In this document: positions 7,849-16,362 of the stretch, piece by piece | How positions within the stretch are numbered: position 1 is the stretch's first letter | Layout of the letters: each line of letters opens with the position of its first letter | Assembly (NCBI GenBank): GCA_945836915.1 | Contig: CAMAMO010000002.1 | Location: forward strand, 1-43,159 | DNA: 43,159 nucleotides | Direction of reading: 5' to 3' | Source of the DNA: an uncultured Mediterranea sp. | Lineage (GTDB): Bacteria; Bacteroidota; Bacteroidia; Bacteroidales; Bacteroidaceae | Program-made: the position numbers and the translations under genes | Notes under the pieces: generated by a model | What the model was told of the DNA's origin: nothing | The model's database searches: none | What the model saw: only the letters and a program-made list of their open reading frames with translations

Positions 7849-9033
7849 ATGAAAGCGTTAAGAAATTATCTCGACAAGATAAAGCCGAACTTCGAGGAGG
7901 GAGGCAAGCTGCACGCCTTCCGCTCGGTGTTTGACGGATTTGAAACATTCCTGTTTGTCCCCAATACCACGGCGAAGACGGGTACGCATATTCACGATGC
8001 CATCGATAGCAAACGCATCATGTCTATGGTGGTTATCGCCTTGGTGCCTGCGCTGCTCTTTGGTATGTACAACGTGGGTTATCAGCACTTCAAGGCAGAG
8101 GGTGAAGCCGCTCTGGCTGCCGCCAGCTTCTGCGAACTGTTTGCTTACGGATTCCTGGCTGTGCTGCCCAAGATTATCGTCTCTTATGTTGTGGGCTTGG
8201 GTATTGAGTTCGTTGTAGCTCAATGGAAGAAAGAGGAGATTCAAGAGGGTTTCCTCGTTTCTGGTATGTTGATTCCGATGATTGTGCCTATTGAATGCCC
8301 CATCTGGATCTTAGCTGTGGCTACGGCCTTCTCCGTTATCTTCGCTAAGGAGGTATTTGGTGGTACGGGTATGAACATCTTCAATGTGGCTCTTATCACG
8401 CGTGCGTTCCTTTTCTTTGCTTATCCTACCAAGATGTCGGGTGATGCCGTTTGGGTATCTGGCGACTCTATCCTGGGTCTGGGCGAGAAGGTGGATGCAC
8501 TGACCGTAGCTACTCCGCTTGGTATTGCCGCTACGACGCCTGCCGGTCAGGTGGCTGATATGCCTTATACACTGAATGAGATGATTACCGGTCTGATTCC
8601 CGGTTCTATCGGTGAAACCAGCGTCATTGCTATCGCTCTCGGTGCGCTGCTGCTCCTCTGGACTGGTATTGCCAGCTGGAAGGTGATGCTCTCTGTTTTC
8701 GTTGGTGGCGCCTTTATGGGTTGGGTGTTCAATAACTTCGGTCCGGATACCGCTATTGCGCACATGGCTTGGTATGAGCACCTTGTGCTGGGTGGTTTCT
8801 GCTTCGGTGCTGTCTTTATGGCTACTGACCCTGTAACCTCTGCACGTACTGAGACTGGTAAATACATCTATGGCTTCCTCATTGGTGTGATGGCTATCAT
8901 CATCCGTGTGCTCAACCCCGGTTATCCCGAGGGCATGATGCTGGCCATTTTGTTGATGAACATCTTTGCTCCGCTGATTGACTACTGCGTAGTACAGAAG
9001 AACATCAGCCGCCGTGCGAAAAGAATCTGTTAA
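7849..9033 (+). CDS. nqrB: Na+-translocating NADH:quinone reductase subunit B
   Basis: This 394-residue polytopic subunit carries a covalent FMN on a threonine and lies on the electron and sodium path. The ATG at 7849 is preferred over the TTG one codon earlier. About ten hydrophobic helices are visible (for example ALVPALLFGMY, IIVSYVVGLGIEFVV and YGFLIGVMAIIIRVLNP). The flavinylation site fits the ApbE pattern Dxx(s/t)xAT: Asp216-Ala-Leu-Thr-Val-Ala-Thr222 followed by Pro, so Thr222 is the likely FMN carrier; the usual Gly before Ala is Val here. A conserved ATDPVTSARTETGKYIYG segment near residue 325 agrees with the family. No apbE gene is in the window. Confidence 0.96.
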   Translation: MKALRNYLDKIKPNFEEGGKLHAFRSVFDGFETFLFVPNTTAKTGTHIHDAIDSKRIMSMVVIALVPALLFGMYNVGYQHFKAEGEAALAAASFCELFAYGFLAVLPKIIVSYVVGLGIEFVVAQWKKEEIQEGFLVSGMLIPMIVPIECPIWILAVATAFSVIFAKEVFGGTGMNIFNVALITRAFLFFAYPTKMSGDAVWVSGDSILGLGEKVDALTVATPLGIAATTPAGQVADMPYTLNEMITGLIPGSIGETSVIAIALGALLLLWTGIASWKVMLSVFVGGAFMGWVFNNFGPDTAIAHMAWYEHLVLGGFCFGAVFMATDPVTSARTETGKYIYGFLIGVMAIIIRVLNPGYPEGMMLAILLMNIFAPLIDYCVVQKNISRRAKRIC

Positions 9034-9048
9034 ATTTTGGATAGACTT

Positions 9049-9741
9049 ATGAATACCAATAGCAATAGTTATACAATCATTTATGCTTCGGTAATGGTTA
9101 TTATCGTAGCATTCCTGCTGGCATTTGTAAGCTCCTCGCTGAAAGAGAAACAAAGCAAGAATGTGGAGCTTGACACCAAAAAGCAGATTCTCTCTGCTCT
9201 GAAGGTGGATGATGTGGAGGATGCCGACGCAGAATATAATAAATATGTAAAGGCTGACATGCTGATGCAGGCCGACGGCTCGCTGGTTGAAAATACGGGC
9301 AAGTTTGCAACGGCTTACGAGAAGGAGGCCAAAGAGAATAACCGACTCCACGTCTTCGTGGCCGAGGTAGAAGGTGAAACGAAGTATGTTTTCCCCGTCT
9401 ATGGTGCAGGTCTTTGGGGCGCTATTTGGGGCTATGTGGCTCTGGATGGCGACAAGGATACCGTGTATGGCGTTTACTTCTCTCATGCCAGTGAAACGCC
9501 CGGTCTGGGTGCCGAAATCACCAGTGCGAAGTTTAAGGGCCAGTTCCCTGGCCGAAAAACTGTCAAGGATGGTGAAGTGGCTCTCGAAGTGGTGAAGAAT
9601 GGTAAGGTGACAGATGCTGACTACCAGGTGGACGGTATCTCGGGCGGTACAATCACCTCTATGGGTGTGAAGGACATGCTCTACAACTGCTTGAGTGAGT
9701 ACAAAGCTTTTTTAACTGCTAAACAGAACGAGGAGGACTAA
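9049..9741 (+). CDS. nqrC: Na+-translocating NADH:quinone reductase subunit C
   Basis: This 230-residue subunit has one N-terminal membrane helix (residues about 8-28) and a periplasmic FMN-binding domain. The ATG at 9049 (MNTNSNSYTIIY) is preferred over a TTG four codons upstream. The covalent FMN site is DGISGGTITS, with Thr201 as likely acceptor; compared with the common S-G-A-T, Gly replaces Ala at position 200. GAGLWGAIWGYVALD and HASETPGLGAEI are further family signatures. It begins 15 bases after nqrB and ends 3 bases before nqrD, indicating tight coupling. Confidence 0.96.
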   Translation: MNTNSNSYTIIYASVMVIIVAFLLAFVSSSLKEKQSKNVELDTKKQILSALKVDDVEDADAEYNKYVKADMLMQADGSLVENTGKFATAYEKEAKENNRLHVFVAEVEGETKYVFPVYGAGLWGAIWGYVALDGDKDTVYGVYFSHASETPGLGAEITSAKFKGQFPGRKTVKDGEVALEVVKNGKVTDADYQVDGISGGTITSMGVKDMLYNCLSEYKAFLTAKQNEED

Positions 9742-9744
9742 TTT

Positions 9745-10380
9745 ATGGGAAAACTATTTTCTAAAGAGAACAGAGAGATTCTCTCCGCTCCGCTGAGTTT
9801 GAACAATCCCGTTACTGTGCAGGTATTGGGTATCTGCTCTGCCCTGGCTGTTACGGCGAAGTTGGAGCCTGCTTGTGTGATGGGTCTCTCTGTAACGGTG
9901 ATTACAGCATTTGCCAATGTGGTGATTTCACTGCTGCGTAAGACGGTGCCTAACCGCATCCGTATCATCGTACAGCTGGTGGTGGTAGCCGCGCTGGTAA
10001 CTATCGTGAGTGAAATTTTGAAGGCGTTTGCCTACGACGTGAGCGTTCAGCTCTCTGTCTATGTGGGTCTGATCATTACCAACTGTATCCTGATGGGGCG
10101 TCTGGAAGCATTTGCCATGCAAAACGGTCCGTGGGAGGCTTGCTTGGATGGTATTGGTAGCGGACTGGGTTATGCCAAGGTGCTGTTGATTGTGGCTTTC
10201 TTCCGCGAACTGCTTGGTTCAGGTACCCTGTTTGGTGTTAATGTTCTGAACTACGAGTGGATTAAGGAGATGGGCTATGTCAACAACGGTTTGATGTTGA
10301 TGCCTCCGATGGCGCTGATCATCGTAGCTTGCATCATCTGGTACCAACGTGCACATAACAAAGAGTTGCAAGAAAAATAA
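9745..10380 (+). CDS. nqrD: Na+-translocating NADH:quinone reductase subunit D
   Basis: This 211-residue integral membrane subunit has six predicted helices and belongs to the NqrD/RnfE family. Supporting segments are NNPVTVQVLGICSALAVT, a helix with LIITNCILMGRLEAFAM, and GSGLGYAKVLLIVAFFRELL. NqrD and NqrE form an inverted pair that holds a buried iron-sulfur centre between them; Cys36 in LGICSALAV and the Cys in TNCILMGR are in the expected half-helices. The ATG is 3 bases after the nqrC stop. Confidence 0.96.
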   Translation: MGKLFSKENREILSAPLSLNNPVTVQVLGICSALAVTAKLEPACVMGLSVTVITAFANVVISLLRKTVPNRIRIIVQLVVVAALVTIVSEILKAFAYDVSVQLSVYVGLIITNCILMGRLEAFAMQNGPWEACLDGIGSGLGYAKVLLIVAFFRELLGSGTLFGVNVLNYEWIKEMGYVNNGLMLMPPMALIIVACIIWYQRAHNKELQEK

Positions 10381-10407
10381 TAGAACTAAATAAAGTACGA
10401 ATTTTGT

Positions 10408-11034
10408 ATGGAACATTTCTTTAGTTTGATCGTCCGCTCTATTTTCGTGGACAATATGATATTTGCTTTCTTCCTCGGTATGTGCTCTTATCTGGCTGTA
10501 TCGAAGAATGTAAAGACGGCGCTTGGACTGGGTATTGCGGTGACCTTCGTGCTGGTGGTCACACTGCCCGTTAACTATCTGCTCCAAACACAGGTGCTGG
10601 GTCCCAATGCACTGGTTGAGGGTGTGGATTTGAGCTTCTTGAGTTTTATCCTCTTTATTGCGGTGATTGCTGGTATTGTGCAGCTGGTTGAGATGATTGT
10701 AGAGCGTTTCAGTCCTTCGCTTTACGCTTCACTGGGTATCTTCCTGCCGCTGATTGCTGTAAACTGCGCCATCATGGGTGCTTCGCTCTTCATGCAGCAG
10801 CGTATCGGCTTGGGTAACAGCGACCCGAAGTTTATCGGTGGCGTGCTGGATGCATTGGGTTATGCCATTGGCTCTGGTATCGGTTGGCTGATGGCTATCG
10901 TCGGTCTGGCTGCTATCCGTGAGAAGATGGCATACAGCGACGTACCTGCACCGCTCCGTGGTTTGGGTATCACCTTCATCACCGTAGGTTTGATGGCCAT
11001 GGCCTTTATGTGTTTCTCTGGTTTGAACATCTAA
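10408..11034 (+). CDS. nqrE: Na+-translocating NADH:quinone reductase subunit E
   Basis: This 208-residue membrane subunit is homologous to RnfA and is the partner of NqrD. Diagnostic stretches are [20 protein letters not shown], containing one of the two conserved cysteines, and [20 protein letters not shown] with the other. Six helices are predicted. It begins 27 bases after nqrD and is followed by an 18-base gap to nqrF. Confidence 0.96.
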   Translation: MEHFFSLIVRSIFVDNMIFAFFLGMCSYLAVSKNVKTALGLGIAVTFVLVVTLPVNYLLQTQVLGPNALVEGVDLSFLSFILFIAVIAGIVQLVEMIVERFSPSLYASLGIFLPLIAVNCAIMGASLFMQQRIGLGNSDPKFIGGVLDALGYAIGSGIGWLMAIVGLAAIREKMAYSDVPAPLRGLGITFITVGLMAMAFMCFSGLNI

Positions 11035-11052
11035 TAAAGAAAGGAATATACA

Positions 11053-12321
11053 ATGGATATGAATTTGATATTAGCAAGCATTGGAGTATTCCTCGTGGTG
11101 ATTCTTCTGCTTGTGGTGATATTGCTTGTGGCCAAGAAGTACTTGGTGCCTTCAGGCAATGTGAATGTGACTATTAATGATAAGGATACCATCTCTGTTG
11201 GTCAGGGTGGCAGTCTGCTGGGTACTCTGGCTGAGAAGGGTATCTTCCTCCCCTCGGCTTGTGGTGGTAAAGGTTCATGTGGTCAGTGTAAGTGTCAGGT
11301 CGTTGAAGGCGGTGGCGAGATTTTGGACTCTGAAAAGGGTCACTTCAGCCGTAAGCAGATCAAAGACCACTGGCGTTTGGCTTGCCAATGCAAGGTGAAA
11401 GGCGATTTGGGTATCAAGGTGCCCGATTCAGTGATGGGTGTGAAGGAGTACGAATGTACCGTAATCAGCAACAAGAACGTGGCTACCTTCATCAAGGAGT
11501 TCAAGGTGCAGCTGCCTAAGGGTGCCCACATGGACTTCCTGCCGGGTTCTTATGCTCAGATTAAGATTCCTGCATTCTCTATGGATTATGATAAGGATAT
11601 CGATAAGAGTCTGATTGGTGATGAGTATCTGCCCGCATGGCAGAAGTTCGGCCTCTTCCCCTTGAAATGTGTCAACCCCGAACCCACTATCCGTGCTTAC
11701 TCTATGGCCAACTATCCAGCAGAGGGTGATGTGTTCATGCTGACTGTACGTATCGCTACACCTCCCTTCAAACCAGACCGTAGCGGCTTTATGGATGTCA
11801 ATCCGGGTATCGCCTCTTCTTACATCTTCACACTGAAGCCTGGTGATAAGGTGATGATGAGCGGTCCTTACGGTGATTTCCACCCACACTTCGACTCGAA
11901 GCGTGAGATGATCTGGGTTGGTGGTGGTGCCGGTATGGCTCCGCTGCGTGCGCAGATTATGCACATGACCAAAACACTCCATACTACCGATCGTGAAATG
12001 CACTATTTCTATGGTGCACGTGCCCTTAACGAGGTCTTCTATCTGCAAGACTTCCTTGGTCTGGAGAAGGAGTATCCTAACTTCCACTTCCACTTGGCAC
12101 TCGACCGTCCTGATCCCGCAGCCGATGCTGCTGGCGTGAAATATACAGCTGGTTTCGTACACCAGGTGATGCTCAATACCTATCTGAAGGATCATGAGGC
12201 TCCTGAGGATATCGAGTACTACATGTGCGGTCCTGGCCCGATGTCAAAAGCCGTTGTAGCTATGCTTACCGACCTCGGCGTAGAAGAGAGTTCTATTTTG
12301 TATGATAACTTCGGCGGTTAA
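11053..12321 (+). CDS. nqrF: Na+-translocating NADH:quinone reductase subunit F
   Basis: This 422-residue subunit is the NADH-oxidising entry point. It has one N-terminal membrane helix (residues 5-27), a [2Fe-2S] ferredoxin domain with ligands Cys70, Cys76, Cys79 and Cys111 (spacing CGGKGSCGQC, then LACQC), and an FAD/NADH ferredoxin-reductase module. FAD contact is seen in RAYSMANYP, followed by GPYGDFHPH, the NADH-binding MIWVGGGAGMAPLRAQI, and the C-terminal YMCGPGPMSKAVVAML and LYDNFGG. The length and all four cysteines are standard, so the enzyme should be active. Confidence 0.97.
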   Translation: MDMNLILASIGVFLVVILLLVVILLVAKKYLVPSGNVNVTINDKDTISVGQGGSLLGTLAEKGIFLPSACGGKGSCGQCKCQVVEGGGEILDSEKGHFSRKQIKDHWRLACQCKVKGDLGIKVPDSVMGVKEYECTVISNKNVATFIKEFKVQLPKGAHMDFLPGSYAQIKIPAFSMDYDKDIDKSLIGDEYLPAWQKFGLFPLKCVNPEPTIRAYSMANYPAEGDVFMLTVRIATPPFKPDRSGFMDVNPGIASSYIFTLKPGDKVMMSGPYGDFHPHFDSKREMIWVGGGAGMAPLRAQIMHMTKTLHTTDREMHYFYGARALNEVFYLQDFLGLEKEYPNFHFHLALDRPDPAADAAGVKYTAGFVHQVMLNTYLKDHEAPEDIEYYMCGPGPMSKAVVAMLTDLGVEESSILYDNFGG

Positions 12322-12354
12322 TCTCTGCGAGTTCATACATAGAATGAATAACTG

Positions 12355-12403
12355 AAAAGTAGGGCCACATGCTTGCTTTATAGCATGGTGGTCCTACTTT
12401 TTT
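12355..12403 (+). terminator. Terminator after nqrF
   Basis: AAAAGTAGG-GCCAC-ATGC and GCATGGTGGTCCTACTTTT pair with one G-T wobble and a one-base bulge, and the 3' arm runs into a T tract ending at 12403. Confidence 0.8.
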
Positions 12404-12453
12404 CATCCCAGGCTATACCTTATTATATATATCACATTTTTCCCCTTTCTTTT

Positions 12454-13833
12454 ATGAATCAAGAAGAACTTTTCCGCCACCTCGGTATCGAACAACTGAC
12501 CCCTATGCAGCAGGCTACGGCCTATGCGTTTGATCAACCTAAAGATTTGGTCCTTCTGTCTCCCACCGGTTCGGGCAAGACGTTAGCTTATCTGTTGCCT
12601 ATGGTCAATTGGCTTGACACTCTGCCTACCGACCAGCACGGACGTGTTAAGGCTTTAGTACTGGTTCCTTCGCGCGAATTGGCGATGCAGACCGAGCAGG
12701 TGATGCGACAGATGAAGTCGCCATTCAAGGTGATGAGCTGCTATGGCGGAAGAGCAGCTATGGAGGAGCACCGCACGATGAAGGCGTTGCTTCCAGAAGT
12801 GATTGTGGCCACACCTGGGCGTATGAATGACCATCTGAGGAAGCAAAATTTTGATGCTTGTTCTGTAGAACTATTGGTAATCGATGAGTTCGACAAATCT
12901 TTAGAACTGGGCTTTCAGGAGGAGATGGGGGAGGTGATTGCACAGCTGCCCGCTCTGAAGAAGCGCTTGCTACTCTCTGCCACCGATGCGGAAGAGATAC
13001 CTTCGTTCGTTGGACAGAGTTTTGCCTCTTTGTTGCAGACAGAGAAGGTTGCGGGTGGAGTAACTAAGGGAGAGCTCCCCTTTACTAAACTGAACTTTCT
13101 GGTCGATGAGCCTATCAGTAACCGCTTGGTGTTGCAAAAGGTTCTTTCGCCAGAGAAAGATAAACTGGAGACTCTTTTTCGTCTGCTCTGTAGCTTGGGC
13201 CAAGCCTCATCCATTGTCTTTGTCAACTACCGCGAGAGTGTGGAGCGGGTGGTGGCCTATCTGAAATCAAAGAAATTACCTTGCGAGGCGTTCCATGGTG
13301 GCATGGAGCAGCCACTCAGAGAGAAAGCACTCTATAAGTTCCGCAACGGTTCTTGCCCAGTGCTGGTATCGACCGATTTGGCTGCGCGCGGTTTGGATAT
13401 CTCTCATGTGGACCATGTCATTCACTACCATCTACCTGTTAATGAAGAGGCCTTCACCCACCGCAACGGCCGTACGGCCCGATGGCAGTCATCCGGTTCC
13501 TCTTACCTGATTCTGCATGCAGAGGAGCAACTACCTGAGTATGTCCCGCAAGAGATAACCTGCTATGAGATAACGGAAACGAAAAAGGTGCCCAAGAGCC
13601 GCTGGACCACGCTCTATATCGGTCGAGGAAAGAAGGATAAGGTCAATAAGATTGATATCGTAGGGTTCCTTTATAAGAAAGGAGCCTTGGGCCGTGATGA
13701 CGTGGGTAGTGTGGACGTAATGGAACACCATGCGTTCGTAGCCGTCAGACGTGAAAAAGTGAAACAATTGCTATCATTGGTTCAAGGGGAGAAACTAAAA
13801 GGACAGAAAACAGTGATAGAAGAGGCAAAATAG
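12454..13833 (+). CDS. DEAD-box RNA helicase with DbpA-like C-terminal domain
   Basis: This 459-residue ATP-dependent RNA helicase has both RecA-like domains: Q motif region LTPMQQATAYA, Walker A SPTGSGKT (residues 36-43), PSRELAMQTE, TPGRMNDHL, motif II DEFD, motif III SATD, STDLAARGLDIS and motif VI HRNGRTAR. Motif II DEFD instead of DEAD and HRNGRTAR instead of HRIGRTGR are departures from the usual text. The last 75 residues (TLYIGRGKKDKVNKIDIVGF onward) resemble the DbpA RNA-binding domain that targets 23S rRNA helix 92, suggesting a large-subunit assembly role. The ATG at 12454 gives a normal N terminus; upstream codons overlap the nqr terminator. The gene stands alone. Confidence 0.88.
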   Translation: MNQEELFRHLGIEQLTPMQQATAYAFDQPKDLVLLSPTGSGKTLAYLLPMVNWLDTLPTDQHGRVKALVLVPSRELAMQTEQVMRQMKSPFKVMSCYGGRAAMEEHRTMKALLPEVIVATPGRMNDHLRKQNFDACSVELLVIDEFDKSLELGFQEEMGEVIAQLPALKKRLLLSATDAEEIPSFVGQSFASLLQTEKVAGGVTKGELPFTKLNFLVDEPISNRLVLQKVLSPEKDKLETLFRLLCSLGQASSIVFVNYRESVERVVAYLKSKKLPCEAFHGGMEQPLREKALYKFRNGSCPVLVSTDLAARGLDISHVDHVIHYHLPVNEEAFTHRNGRTARWQSSGSSYLILHAEEQLPEYVPQEITCYEITETKKVPKSRWTTLYIGRGKKDKVNKIDIVGFLYKKGALGRDDVGSVDVMEHHAFVAVRREKVKQLLSLVQGEKLKGQKTVIEEAK

Positions 13834-14200
13834 GGCTTTTGTGATGGAAATATGTTACTAAACATATACCTAAACTGCTATTAAACATATTTTCTGTTTA
13901 CAAAATGTCATTTATTAATTGTTTTATTTCAAAATAATTAGTGTTTGATGATTTAAGAGCTCTTTTTTTGCTATTTTGTAAGTTGGAGAGCGCTGTTTGT
14001 TGTTATAGGATAACAAATTCCTGTATATTTATACCTCTTAGCTATAAAAAGTAAGGCAAAAATGCTTTTTGGGTGCTTTTTTATAAGGAAAGATTTGCTA
14101 TACGGAAATATTTCCGTAATTTCGCAATGTCTAAGGACATCAAATCCATGTTCCAAGACAACTAACAATAGAATTGTATAACCAAACAACTTTTTATTCA
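13834..14200. other. Long AT-rich region upstream of serC
   Basis: This 367-base gap has no convincing gene. Besides the serC promoter and palindrome near its end, it holds an inverted repeat TTGTTAT-AGG-ATAACAA (14000-14016) about 200 bases before the serC ATG. No clear terminator for the helicase gene is visible. Confidence 0.5.
14094..14124 (+). promoter_or_regulatory. serC promoter with an 18-bp palindrome in its spacer
   Basis: TTTG (14094-14097), 19 bases, then TAATTTCG (14117-14124) fits the Bacteroidetes promoter with one mismatch in the -7 element. The perfect palindrome TACGGAAATATTTCCGTA (14101-14118) fills the spacer and overlaps the first two -7 bases. A repressor bound there would block transcription, so I read it as an operator candidate. 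Transcription would start near 14131, about 70 bases before the ATG. Confidence 0.6.
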
Positions 14201-15271
14201 ATGAAAAAGCATAATTTTAATGCAGGACCCTCCATCCTTCCTCGTGAAGTCATTGAGGACACAGCGAAAGCCGTTTTAGATTTTAATGGTTCTGGTCTCT
14301 CTTTGATGGAAATCAGTCACCGTGCCAAGGATTTTCAGCCTGTAGTTGACGAGGCAGTTGCTCTCTTCAAGGAACTCCTTAACATCCCTGAAGGTTACTC
14401 CGTACTCTTCCTGGGTGGTGGTGCCAGTCTAGAATTCTGCATGATTCCTTATAACTTCCTGGAGAAGAAGGCTGCCTACCTTAACACCGGTGTATGGGCT
14501 AAGAAGGCTATGAAGGAAGCGAAGGCTTTCGGTGAGGTAGTTGAAGTGGCCTCTTCTGCTGAAGCAACCTATACCTATATCCCTAAAGGTTATGAAATTC
14601 CCGCTGACGTGGATTATTTCCACATCACGACCAATAACACCATCTATGGTACAGAGATTAAAGAAGACCTCGACGTCAATGTACCTATGATTGCTGATAT
14701 GTCATCTGATATCTTCTCTCGCCCCATTGATGTATCAAAGTACATCTGTATCTATGGTGGTGCGCAGAAGAACTTGGCTCCTGCTGGCGTAACGTTCGTT
14801 ATCGTGAAGAACGAATGTGTAGGCAAGGTGTCTCGCTACATTCCTACCATGCTGAACTACCAGACTCACATTGATGGAGGCTCTATGTTCAACACGCCTC
14901 CTGTATTGCCCATCTATGCCGCTTTGCTGACTCTGCGTTGGATTAAGGCTCAGGGTGGCGTGAAGGAGATGGAACGTCGCGCTATCGAGAAGGCTGATAT
15001 GCTCTATGGTGAAATTGACCGCAACAAGATGTTTGTTGGTACCGCTAAGCCCGAAGATCGCTCTCGCATGAACATCTGCTTCGTGATGGCTCCTGAATAT
15101 AAGGAACTGGAGGCTGACTTCTTGAAGTTCGCTACAGAAAGAGGTATGGTAGGTATTAAGGGTCACCGCTCAGTAGGTGGTTTCCGTGCCTCTTGCTATA
15201 ACGCGATGCCGAAGGAAAGCGTTCAGGCTCTGATTGATTGCATGCAGGAGTTCGAGAAGCTGCACAGCTAA
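14201..15271 (+). CDS. serC: Phosphoserine aminotransferase
   Basis: This 356-residue PLP enzyme converts 3-phosphohydroxypyruvate and glutamate to phosphoserine and 2-oxoglutarate, the second step of serine synthesis; the family can also serve pyridoxine synthesis. The start at 14201 gives [14 protein letters not shown], the standard N terminus. Segments [35 protein letters not shown] and [11 protein letters not shown] are family signatures, and Lys190 in [12 protein letters not shown] should bind PLP. The C-terminal [20 protein letters not shown] is also conserved. It leads an operon with serA and a DUF1015 gene. Confidence 0.96.
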   Translation: MKKHNFNAGPSILPREVIEDTAKAVLDFNGSGLSLMEISHRAKDFQPVVDEAVALFKELLNIPEGYSVLFLGGGASLEFCMIPYNFLEKKAAYLNTGVWAKKAMKEAKAFGEVVEVASSAEATYTYIPKGYEIPADVDYFHITTNNTIYGTEIKEDLDVNVPMIADMSSDIFSRPIDVSKYICIYGGAQKNLAPAGVTFVIVKNECVGKVSRYIPTMLNYQTHIDGGSMFNTPPVLPIYAALLTLRWIKAQGGVKEMERRAIEKADMLYGEIDRNKMFVGTAKPEDRSRMNICFVMAPEYKELEADFLKFATERGMVGIKGHRSVGGFRASCYNAMPKESVQALIDCMQEFEKLHS

Positions 15272-15326
15272 GAAAGTACTTCTGGAGATTAACGTTCTAT
15301 TCTGATTAGTGCGTCAATAGATATGT

Positions 15327-15382
15327 AGGTTCATCACAGATTACATAGGTTTGTTGTGGCTTGGTGTGACTGTGGTGAACCT
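15327..15382 (+). promoter_or_regulatory. Hairpin between serC and serA
   Basis: AGGTTCATCACAG (15327-15339) and CTGTGGTGAACCT (15370-15382) pair over 13 bp with one G-U wobble around a 30-base loop; T-rich sequence follows. TAGGTTTG (15346-15353), a -7-like element, lies in the loop. It could be an attenuator, an mRNA processing site or part of a second promoter. Confidence 0.45.
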
Positions 15383-15421
15383 TCTTTATATTTTCTATTT
15401 TTTTTTGATTTATCGATTCTT

Positions 15422-16342
15422 ATGAAAGTATTAGTAGCAACTGATAAGCCGTTTGCCAAGGTGGCTGTTGACGGCATTCGCAAAGAGATTGAAGCTGCCG
15501 ATTATGAATTGGTTCTGCTTGAAAAATATGGTGAGAAAGCTAAACTGCTTGAGGCTGTTAAGGATGTTGACGCTATCATTATCCGTAGTGATGTGGTGGA
15601 TGCAGAGGTGCTGGATGCAGCCAAGCAGCTGAAGATTGTAGTACGTGCCGGTGCAGGTTATGACAATGTGGATCTGGCTGCCGCTACCGCTCACAATGTC
15701 TGCGTGATGAATACGCCGGGGCAGAACTCGAATGCTGTAGCTGAATTGGCTTTCGGTATGATGGTGATGGCTGTTCGCAATATGTATAACGGCACTTCTG
15801 GTACTGAACTGAAGGGCAAGAAACTGGGTATCCATGCTTTCGGTAATGTAGGCCGTAACGTGGCACGTATTGCAAAGGGCTTTGGTATGGAGATTTACGC
15901 TTTTGACGCTTTCTGCCCCAAAGAGGTGATTGAAAAGGATGGCGTCAAGGCTGTTGATTCAGTAGAGGAACTTTACTCAACCTGTAACGTGGTTTCACTC
16001 CATATCCCCGCCACTCCTGAGACGAAGGAGTCTATCAACTACGACCTGGTTAACCGCATGCCTAAGAATGGCGTATTAGTTAATACCGCCCGTAAGGAGG
16101 TGATTCATGAAGCTGACCTGATTCGTCTGCTGAATGACCGTGCTGACCTGAAGTATGTCACTGACATCATGCCCGCTCATCACGCTGAATTTGCAGAGCA
16201 GTTTGCTGGTCGCTACTTCTCTACGCCCAAGAAGATGGGTGCACAGACCGCAGAGGCCAATATCAATGCCGGTATCGCTGCCGCTAAGCAGATTGTAGGC
16301 TTCTTGAAGGATGGCTGCGAAAAGTTCAGAGTAAATAAGTAA
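15422..16342 (+). CDS. serA: D-3-phosphoglycerate dehydrogenase, short form
   Basis: This 306-residue enzyme oxidises 3-phosphoglycerate to 3-phosphohydroxypyruvate with NAD+, the first step of serine synthesis. The ATG at 15422 gives MKVLVATDKPFA; earlier in-frame codons run through T-rich leader. Seen are VRAGAGYDNVDL (substrate/NAD contact), NSNAVAELAFGMM, the dinucleotide fold GKKLGIHAFGNVGRNVA, LHIPATPETK and VNTARKEVIHE. There is no ACT or other regulatory domain, so allosteric serine inhibition through ACT is absent. The Glu and His of the 2-hydroxyacid dehydrogenase triad fit PATPET and MPAHHAEF. A generic hydroxyacid dehydrogenase is the alternative, but the operon with serC supports SerA. 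Confidence 0.92.
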   Translation: MKVLVATDKPFAKVAVDGIRKEIEAADYELVLLEKYGEKAKLLEAVKDVDAIIIRSDVVDAEVLDAAKQLKIVVRAGAGYDNVDLAAATAHNVCVMNTPGQNSNAVAELAFGMMVMAVRNMYNGTSGTELKGKKLGIHAFGNVGRNVARIAKGFGMEIYAFDAFCPKEVIEKDGVKAVDSVEELYSTCNVVSLHIPATPETKESINYDLVNRMPKNGVLVNTARKEVIHEADLIRLLNDRADLKYVTDIMPAHHAEFAEQFAGRYFSTPKKMGAQTAEANINAGIAAAKQIVGFLKDGCEKFRVNK

Positions 16343-16362
16343 TCCCTATCTCATCAATAACT

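Noticed and set aside
8311-9486. 391-codon minus-strand frame opposite nqrB-nqrC
   Set aside because: Long antisense frame caused by codon bias of strongly expressed genes; no recognisable domain.
13971-14201. 76-codon minus-strand frame upstream of serC
   Set aside because: It covers the serC promoter and palindrome and shows no family resemblance; AT-rich chance frame.
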